Assembly (NCBI GenBank): GCA_001662425.1
Contig: BDDC01001405.1
Span: 1-26,853, forward strand
Length of the DNA stretch: 26,853 nt
Reading direction: 5' to 3'
From: Chlamydomonas sphaeroides
Taxonomy: Eukaryota > Chlorophyta > Chlorophyceae > Chlamydomonadales > Chlamydomonadaceae
Shown here: positions 20,426 to 26,853 of the stretch, in pieces
Layout of the letters: every line of letters begins with the position of its first letter
Numbering within the stretch: position 1 is the first letter of the stretch
Notes under the pieces: model-generated
Seen by the model: only the letters and a program-made list of their open reading frames with translations
What the model was told of the DNA's origin: nothing
Database searches by the model: none
Translations under genes and position numbers: made by a program

Positions 20426-23400
20426 ATGGAAAGCACGCACTCAGCATTCAGCCGAGAGGCGCGGGCGCCTACACATGCACCGCGCGGATACCGGCCGTGC
20501 CCAGCGAAGATAGCCTTGCTGAGCACTGCTCGAGGGCAAGTCAGGCGATTCAAAGTGTTCGGCGTGGCTGTTCACGCGACGACGACGCCGACGACTCTGC
20601 ATGAACCTGTGCTTGACCCGTCTTCACCGCGACCGTCGAGGCCTTCTCTAGCGCCCAACTTGCAGCTACCAAGCCTGGACGAGGTAAGCTTTTGGGCAGT
20701 TCGGTTCTCCTTGCTGGCGTGGCATGAGCCCTCAGCGTTTGCGGCATTCCAGAACGCCTGGTGTCTCAGCTGGTCACGTGGGAGAATACACAATGTCCTG
20801 CACTCAGCTCAGTGCCCTGGGGCGATACGCGACCCGCTGGGCCACCAACAATATTTTCGCCGCCCCGCCTCAGGAGCTTGGGCTGCCACTGTACGCGTCT
20901 CTAGATTGTGACGTCCTCACGTCGTCCAACACCTTTGCCTACTACGAGGTGAGCACCGGGAGTGCCCATGCTCCGACCATGTGGGCCCTTGTCCCTAGTG
21001 CGCCTGCCCGTGCCCCCCCCCCTTCCTGCCTTGCTACTTCGCCTGGCAGGCGCTACGCTCCGGACTCAAAGCGCTCCGCGCACTGGGCATCAATGGCATC
21101 GCCCTGGACGTGGCGTGGGGCCTGGTGGAGGGGTCGGGGCCGCTGCAATACGACTGGGCTGCCTACAAGCAGCTGCTGGCGCTGATTCGGGACGAGGGCT
21201 TCATGGCGCAGGTTGGGCCGAGTGTGTGGCAGGTGGTGCAAAGCTGTGTTGTACGGCACTGGCCCGCTTGCAGACGACGGGGGATTGACACCCTCGCCGA
21301 GATAGCGGCCTCAGATGGCGACGTGACGGTGCCTTGGTCCATGGGGGATAACCTCTTGCCTGACTGCTTGCTCCTCTGCCTGTGGCGCCCATTGCTGCTA
21401 CGGCGGTGCCGGCCGTGGCGTGCTGCCGCAGGTGACGCTGGCCTTCCACGCCACCGAGGCGGTGCCGCTGCCTGCCTGGGTGCTAGAGGCGGGGCGGGAC
21501 AACCCCGACATCTATTACAGCGACCGCCAGGTAGGGGAGGGGCAAGTAAGGGGCAGGCAAGGAAGCGGGACGAGGCCTCTGGTGGCAAGCCCCTTGGCCT
21601 TGTGCTTGACGCGCCCCTCGTTCCCGGCGCCCCTCTCGTGCCTGGCCCCAGGGTGTCCGCAGCTGTGACTACGTCAGCCTGGGCGTCGACCACGGTAGGT
21701 GGCAGGCCAGGGCAAGGCAGAGGGCTAGGAGGGTCAAGGCAGAGCGAGAGGGCTAGGAGGTTCAAGGCAGAATGAGAGGGCTAGGAGGGTCAAGGCAGAG
21801 GTGAGTGGCCGCATACAGCTGCTGCCCTGATCTTGGGAGCCCCTGATTTGCTCGCCGGCAACGCCCCTCTGCCCCCTTCTGCGTCCCTCTCTCCGTCCCT
21901 CCCTCGCACCGCAGTGCCCGCGCTGGCCGGGCGCACCGCGCTGCAGGTGTACCGCGACTTCATGGCCTCCTTTCGGTCGGAACTGGGGCCGCTTCTGGGA
22001 AGCACCATCGTTGATGTGGTTGTGGGTGGGTCGCGCGGATGTGGGGGGCGGGCGGGCGGGTACAATGGGTCCTGATGGAGGGATGTTGGTATGCAGAGGA
22101 GACGGGAGCGGGGGAGCGAGTTAGGTGGTGATTGTCAGGAAAAGGGACCTGCCAGAGCCCATCTCCGTGCCGTGTGAAACGTGGCCCAACCTCATCCCCT
22201 GCCCATCCCCCTCCCCAGGCCTGGGTCCCGATGGCGAGCTGAAGTACCCGGCCCACCCGCGGGACAAGCGCTGGGCCTTTCCCGGGGTGGGCGAGTTCCA
22301 GGTGAGGGTCTGGGCGCGGTTGTTGGGCTCGCCCGGCAGGATGGGGCGGGAGGAAGGGCCAAGGGCCACCCTCCCTCACTGCTGCTGCATCCACCCTCCC
22401 GTCCTGCCTCCCCACGCCCCAGTGCTACGACCGCTACATGCTATCGTCGCTGGCTGCCGCCGCGCACTCCCCGGCAGTGGCAGCGCCGGCATGGGGCCGC
22501 GGCGGCCCCCACGACGCGGGGCCGTACAACACGGTACCGCACCAGAGCACCTTCTTCCGGTCCTCCTGGACCTCTTCCTACGGAACCTTCTTCCTGCAGG
22601 TGCGCAACGCTGCCCAAACCCATGGGGCCCGCGCGTGTGGCATAACCACTGTATTTCTGGTTCGTCAGTCCCTGGGTGTACCCCGCCCGCCACCACCCCG
22701 GGTGTTGGAGGGGCGCGGCACAAATGGCCGAGTATGCCAGGAAATCTTTCGCTTCGAGGGGCAGTGTAGAAGCTCTGGCCAGGGTAGGAGACTTATTACC
22801 ATCCTGCTGGGCGAGCCCTGCACCAGCGCTCACTCCCTTCACCTGCGCTGCCCTACCCTGCCTGCCCCCTCAGTGGTACTCGGCCCAGCTACTGGCCCAC
22901 GCGGACGCCGTCATGGGGGCGGCCAAGGAGGTACTCACGGGGCCCGGGAGGGCGCCAGGGTCGTGGAGCCCCGGTCCGCAGCGCCCAGGCTGCCCGCCAC
23001 AGCCCTTCTCGCCGGCCGCCGTGGTGCCGGCTACCTGTGGCAGCTCGGCGGCGCAGCCCGCGCTGCGGCTGCACGCCCGTCTGCCCGCACTGCACTGGTG
23101 CGCTAGGGTACTCAGCGGGGGCCACGCCATCCTCAGTATGTGGCGCGTGGCATGGGCACGTCCTGGCTGCTTGCGGGCCCTGCCACAACGGGGGCCTGCG
23201 TTACAGCCTTACACTACCCCATTCACAACGGCTCCAAATCATAGCCGCGCTTCTCTCCAAATATACTACAGCATATGCTGGCGCCTCCTCGTACCGCAGG
23301 TGGTACGGCACAGCATCGCATGCACCCGAGCTGACTGCGGGCTTTTACAACACGGCCCAACGTGACGGCTACCTGCCCGTCATGATGGTGCGGCGCTTGC

Positions 23401-24813
23401 TTAGAGGGGCTTGGAGGAGGGGCATTGCTAGGGTCGGGGGCCGTGGCGGCAGGGGCCCGGCCAGTCAGCAGGGGTAGGCTGCATCATGCGAGGTACGAGT
23501 GAGGCTTGCGTTGAAGGGTTGCGAGTGGTAGCGCTCGGCTGAGATGCTTCTTGGCAAGCAGTTTTGTGGCTTGGGACCCAGCACCGACCATGTGGCCCCA
23601 GCTGCTGGCTCCCCGTCTCTCCTGTGCCACAGGTGCTGGCCAAGCACGGGGCGGGTGTGCGGCTGCGCTCAGCAGAGCTGCGCAACTCGGAGGTGTCGCC
23701 GCAGGTAGGCCGCGGGCAGGGGGCCGACACGGGCACCCGAGGCTGGTGGTGGCAGCAACTATGGGATGGGCTAGGGCAGCAGGGGTTGCGAGGGTTGCAG
23801 GAAGACACGGCGGGGCGGGCAGGCAAGATGTGCCTCATATGATGCTGTCCAATAACTCTGCAGGCGCCAAGGGCGCCCCTCCTCTGCACAGTACAACACC
23901 TTCCTCGCTGCCCCGGGCCCGCCTGCCTCCCCCCTTTCCGCAGTTCTGCTGCGACCCCGAGCGCCAGCTGGCCGACCTGCGCACTGTGGCTGCCGCGCTG
24001 CGGGTGCCTGTGGGGCTGGAGAATGGCAGTCCAGGGCGCTCAACGCCGGAGCAGCCAGCCTTTCCCCGCTTCGACGAGGCGGCGCTGGGGCGCCTGGAGG
24101 CGGCGCTGTTTGACTGCAGCTGTAGGCAGGGCATTGAGCTGCCACAGGTGCGGCAGGGGGCACTGCACGTCAAGAGAAGGGGGGATAGAGCTGGGCGCGC
24201 CTGTGTAAGCTATATGCTTAGTGGGTGTCGCTCCGTGACATTAGCGGACAGCTTTTGTGTCTTCAAGGCTGATTCGCAACCAACCGAGCTCTTAATGGGC
24301 CGGGGTGCCAACAGACGCCCGTGACATCACCATGCATCAAAAAAACATTTCCTTTACGGATCTTTGTGGAACTGCTAGCTGCATGCCGCGCCTGATGATG
24401 CGTTCAAGTGTCAGTTGGATAAAAACGATGCGCGGGTTCGCAGTGCTGCAAGCTCAAATTATGATGAGCCCGCAGGACATGGAATCGACAGCCAACCCGT
24501 CCCGGGCGCCGTCCGCCCCTGTCCTCCCTCCCCACCCGCCCTCACCCCGTAGGTTGGATCCCTGGTCTTCAACCGCATGTGCGATTCAATGTTCGAGCCA
24601 GGCAACTGGGCACGTTTCAAGGACTTCGTGCGTCGTGTGCGGCAGCGTGCTGACACGCTGGTTGTGCCGCGGCAGGGCGCGCAGGCGGCCGTGCAGGCGA
24701 CGGCGGCAGCAGCGGCCTGGCAGCAGCTGGAGGCACAGCAGCTTGTGCAGGCAGAGGTTGAGGCCGAGGGGGACAGCGCCGCAGCATTGCCAGGGGCACT
24801 GCAGCTGGCGTGA
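20426..24813 (+). CDS. Beta-amylase homologue (GH14), probably plastid-targeted, with altered active-site loops
   Basis: Fourteen exons (20426-20683, 20874-20948, 21050-21211, 21432-21530, 21652-21694, 21915-22025, 22219-22301, 22423-22599, 22874-22930, 23057-23097, 23300-23387, 23633-23704, 23944-24147, 24553-24813) join in frame to 576 aa. Residues 1-86 are basic and Ser/Thr/Pro-rich, like a plastid transit peptide. GH14 landmarks follow in order: INGIALDVAWG (Asp131), YVSLGVDHVP, GLGPDGELKYP (acid Glu256), FQCYDRYML, GGPHDAG, HWWYGTASHAPELTAG, VGLENG (base Glu448) and FNRMCD...FKDFVRRV, then an Ala/Gln-rich tail. The family releases maltose from the non-reducing ends of starch glucans. Here FHATEAVPLP replaces the conserved FHxCGGNVGD flexible loop, and the inner loop FTCLEM reads LRSAEL. 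Activity may be lost, as in plant BAM4- or BAM9-like paralogues. The exon 1/2 junction is the least certain; a start at 20793 is the alternative. Confidence 0.9.
21721..21804 (+). repeat. Minisatellite, three 28-bp units in a beta-amylase intron
   Basis: Three consecutive 28-bp units (21721-21748, 21749-21776, 21777-21804) share the core GGCTAGGAGGGTCAAGGCAG with one or two changes each. They lie inside the intron 21695-21914. A partial, decayed unit precedes them. Confidence 0.85.
24204..24208 (+). other. TGTAA inside the last intron of the beta-amylase gene
   Basis: The last intron (24148-24552, 405 nt) is the longest of this gene and less GC-rich than the others. It contains the algal poly(A) signal 60 nt after the donor. 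Use of this site would yield a protein lacking the last 86 residues. It may be chance. Confidence 0.25.
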
Positions 24814-25798
24814 GGCATGCTCGGTACTGGCTCGGCTGGCCGTTGTCTTCCCATGGCCATACAGTACATCATACACTGGCGTCACCTCCATGGGTGCACG
24901 GTGCTGCGGATTAATAGAGGGAACTCGAGAGGACGCTGGGCCTGGCACCGCAGGGGTACTTGGAGTGGCTGAGCAGAGGAAGTGACACGTGTACCTTCAG
25001 CTGGAAGGGATGTACCATGTGAGTCCTGGGGTCAGGTGAACAATTCTGCGCGCTGTTGGTTAGGTTGGATAAGCATGCCGTGACTGGCAGCAAGCGCCTG
25101 ATGGCAGGGGTGTAGGCGAGGAGGTAGGCGCTTTTTGTGCTGGTATGCGCTTAGCGTGTGCTGGTATGCGCTACAAGCGAGAGGAGCCACCCATGAGAGG
25201 GGCCTCGGCAACTTGCTCGGCATGGCAACAAACACATGCTGCAGCTTCTGCCGCGTACCAATATCAATGCGTGGCAATGGGCCCGAGTGACGGCCATGGA
25301 TTTTGCTGGGCTGGAGCAGCAAGGCGGCACTCCTGCCGCCTCGCACATGCACGCCCCCACGGCAGGCGGCCCCCTGGTGTTCGCCAGGTGTGCTCATTCT
25401 TCCGAAGAGCCTGTACCAACCCCTGTCTGGGTTGTGGATTGCTGCCTCGCAACGTGTATCAGGGTGCAACTATGCTTACTGTGTTGTATGCTAATCAGTG
25501 TGCCACAACCCTCTTAAGCAAACACATTGTTGTTTGTGGGTTGTGTGAAGTTTTGCATAGTGGCAGCGCCTTGCTGGGTGCTGGTGTGTTTTGTGAGCAT
25601 GCTGCCAGTGCTGAAAGCTGTGGCACAGCATGCGCTGCCAAAACACAGGCCCTGCTTGCTGCCCCCCCTCTAAATTTTCCTGTGACTCTTCTTTCTGGGG
25701 GCATGGTGGTGGCACACTGGCAAGGTTGTCAACAGGGTCGCATGCGAGTAAGGCGGGTGTGCGATGTGCAGAAAGCATGCAACGATGTGTACTACGTA
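24814..25798 (+). other. Probable 3' UTR of the beta-amylase gene; no gene recognised
   Basis: No TGTAA occurs between the stop codon and 25799. The sequence becomes T- and G-rich from about 25430, as in algal 3' UTRs. The plus-strand open frame 25145-25879 starts and ends in this sequence and shows no domain, repeats or coherent composition, so I read it as non-coding. Confidence 0.4.
25137..25172 (+). repeat. 15-bp direct repeat, two copies 21 bp apart
   Basis: GTGCTGGTATGCGCT occurs exactly at 25137-25151 and again at 25158-25172, within the probable beta-amylase 3' UTR. Confidence 0.8.
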
Positions 25799-25803
25799 TG
25801 TAA
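25799..25803 (+). terminator. Putative poly(A) signal TGTAA of the beta-amylase gene
   Basis: First TGTAA after the stop at 24813, implying a long 3' UTR of about 1 kb. An earlier non-canonical site is possible. Confidence 0.35.
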
Positions 25804-25907
25804 CACTTCAGTGGTGCCTTCAGCCCGTGTGCATGCCACTAGTCAGCCGAATCTGGTATGTATGATTGGGCGTGTTTGAGCAAGCTGGCAGGCAAGGTGC
25901 ACCTCTG

Positions 25908-25996
25908 TAGCCCCCTTCCCAGCTGCCCACAAAACTGCTAGCAGCATGCCCCACGTGTACACATGTTGTTGAGTTCAATGGGACTGGGGACATGCC
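25908..25996 (+). repeat. Copy 1 of a ~90-bp direct repeat
   Basis: Begins TAGCCCCCTTCCCAGCTGCC and contains GTGTACACATGTTGTT. It pairs with copy 2 at 26093-26182, start to start 185 bp. The copies are alike along their whole length with scattered substitutions and small indels. Sequence between and after them does not match, so this is not a simple tandem array. Confidence 0.8.
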
Positions 25997-26092
25997 AAGG
26001 AAAACTTGGGCAAGCTTGGTAATCAAGGAACATGTGGTCCACACCTTGTGGTGCTGGCCCAGAATTCATGAGTCAACCAGGGCCTCTCCTAG

Positions 26093-26182
26093 TAGCCCCC
26101 TTCCCAGCTGCCCACAAATCTGCCAACAACATGCCTGCAAAGTGTACACATGTTGTTAAGCTTCATGGGAATGGGGGCATGC
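26093..26182 (+). repeat. Copy 2 of a ~90-bp direct repeat
   Basis: Matches copy 1 (25908-25996) from the TAGCCCCCTTCCCAGCTGCC start through the GTGTACACATGTTGTT core to the ATGGGNNTGGGGNCATGC end. Divergence suggests an old duplication or two independent insertions of a dispersed repeat. Confidence 0.8.
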
Positions 26183-26294
26183 TCAGAACAAGGGGGAGTC
26201 AGCTTCTTCGAAGCGGAAAACGGGTGTAGCCCCTGTGACGTTTTGGGCACACTGTGATGATGGGGCCCGGGGCGGGGCCGGGGGGCCCGACAGG

Positions 26295-26853
26295 GATGGG
26301 GGCGATAAGCGCAATATTCCGCCACGCCTATTGCGCCTGTATTTCGCCTTGTATTTCGCCTGGACCCCTGAATGCGCCTCGTGACGGAAACAGTCAGAAC
26401 GTTTGGCGGAATTGGCATGGGCGTCAGGAGCTTGAAGCCTTCAACACGGTGGACATCCTCATTTCCCAGCTGAACGGGTAAACGTGCCAGTGCTGGAAAC
26501 TGCAGCGCTCTGTCGAGACAACTTTTAAACATGGTGCACAGGCACGCCCTCTGCTGCCTTGCAAGGAAAATGTGTTATATATGTTCTCTAAATGCGCTCA
26601 CATTGACTCCACCGCGCATGACAAGCCGGGCAATCTAGAAGCAGAGCCCCGTCAGTGCTTTACGCACATAGTGGAAGGATAAGGATGTAGCTACAGGGCA
26701 GTGCCCAGGGGAGGCGGAACTGAAGGCGGAATAGGCGATATGGTGGCGAATTGTTGCGGCGCCGTCGAGGCGGAATCATTCCGCTTTGCACCAAAGGCGG
26801 ACTATGGCAGGGTTCCACCTCGCCTCGGAGGCCGTACCAATATCGCCCCCATC
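26295..26853. mobile_element. Candidate non-autonomous DNA transposon with terminal inverted repeats
   Basis: GATGGGGGCGATA at 26295-26307 recurs as its exact reverse complement at 26841-26853, the last bases of the window. Inside both ends are clusters of related short motifs in opposite orientation. The left end carries ATTCCGCC, CGCCTATTGCGCC and repeated TATTTCGCCT at 26315-26352. The right end carries GGCGGAA, GGCGGAATAGGCG and GGTGGCGAA at 26712-26750, with more near 26767-26800. Terminal repeats plus subterminal motif clusters fit a MITE-like element. About 560 bp lie between the outer ends, with no transposase frame. The flank past the right end is not visible, so a target-site duplication cannot be checked. 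Confidence 0.45.

Noticed and set aside
20793..20948. Alternative beta-amylase start at MSCTQLSALGRYATR without the first intron
   Set aside because: It is possible, but the upstream exon gives a transit-peptide-like N-terminus and a GTAAGC donor that joins in phase to the GH14 core, so the spliced start was preferred.
22931..23056. Reading 22931-23056 of the beta-amylase gene as coding rather than intron
   Set aside because: The frame stays open because the length is a multiple of three, but it would add 42 Pro/Gly-rich residues. Splicing GAG-gtactc to gcgcag-CCC gives a spacing close to that of the family.
25145..25879. 244-aa plus-strand open frame after the beta-amylase gene
   Set aside because: No domain, no plausible neighbouring exons, odd Cys/His-rich composition, and it runs through the proposed poly(A) signal.

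Overview
The window reads as nuclear DNA of a green alga (Chlorophyta). It is very GC-rich, its genes are split by many short GT-AG introns, gene ends carry the TGTAA poly(A) signal typical of green algae, and two products are plastid proteins: the photosystem II factor Psb27 and a beta-amylase. I cannot name the species; a Chlorella-, Coccomyxa- or Chlamydomonas-like alga would all fit. Nearly every long open frame opposite a gene is a by-product of the GC content.

Layout from left to right: (1) 1-1911, the 3' part of a plus-strand gene encoding a cyclic-nucleotide-binding domain (CNBD) protein, with a (GGGGA)n tract in its intron at the window edge. (2) About 1.9-4.2 kb, no gene recognised. 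(3) 4202-5754, a complete six-exon PSB27 gene of 178 aa. (4) 18736-6847 on the minus strand, a 28-exon gene whose exons all join in frame to give about 2092 aa: a von Willebrand factor A (vWA) domain with a complete metal-binding site, a long coiled coil and disordered RPxSA-rich linkers. Its 3' end converges on PSB27, with the two TGTAA signals only 33 bp apart. (5) 19483-20202 on the minus strand, a small unrecognised gene with a mitochondrion-like presequence. (6) 20426-24813 on the plus strand, a 14-exon GH14 beta-amylase homologue of 576 aa, divergent from gene 5 across 223 bp. It keeps both catalytic glutamates but lacks the flexible active-site loop. (7) 24.8-26.85 kb, a long 3' UTR, a duplicated ~90-bp repeat and, at the right edge, a sequence bounded by 13-bp inverted repeats that may be a non-autonomous DNA transposon.

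The genes do not form an operon or pathway, as expected for a nuclear genome. Plastid functions (PSII assembly, starch metabolism), a probable mitochondrial protein and a possible cytoskeletal or ciliary scaffold lie side by side. The observations most worth following are the beta-amylase with altered active-site loops, the CNBD and vWA domains each interrupted by long low-complexity insertions, the recurring RPxSA motif, and the candidate mobile element. All gene models were built by hand from splice signals, reading phase and family resemblance; no alignment was run.
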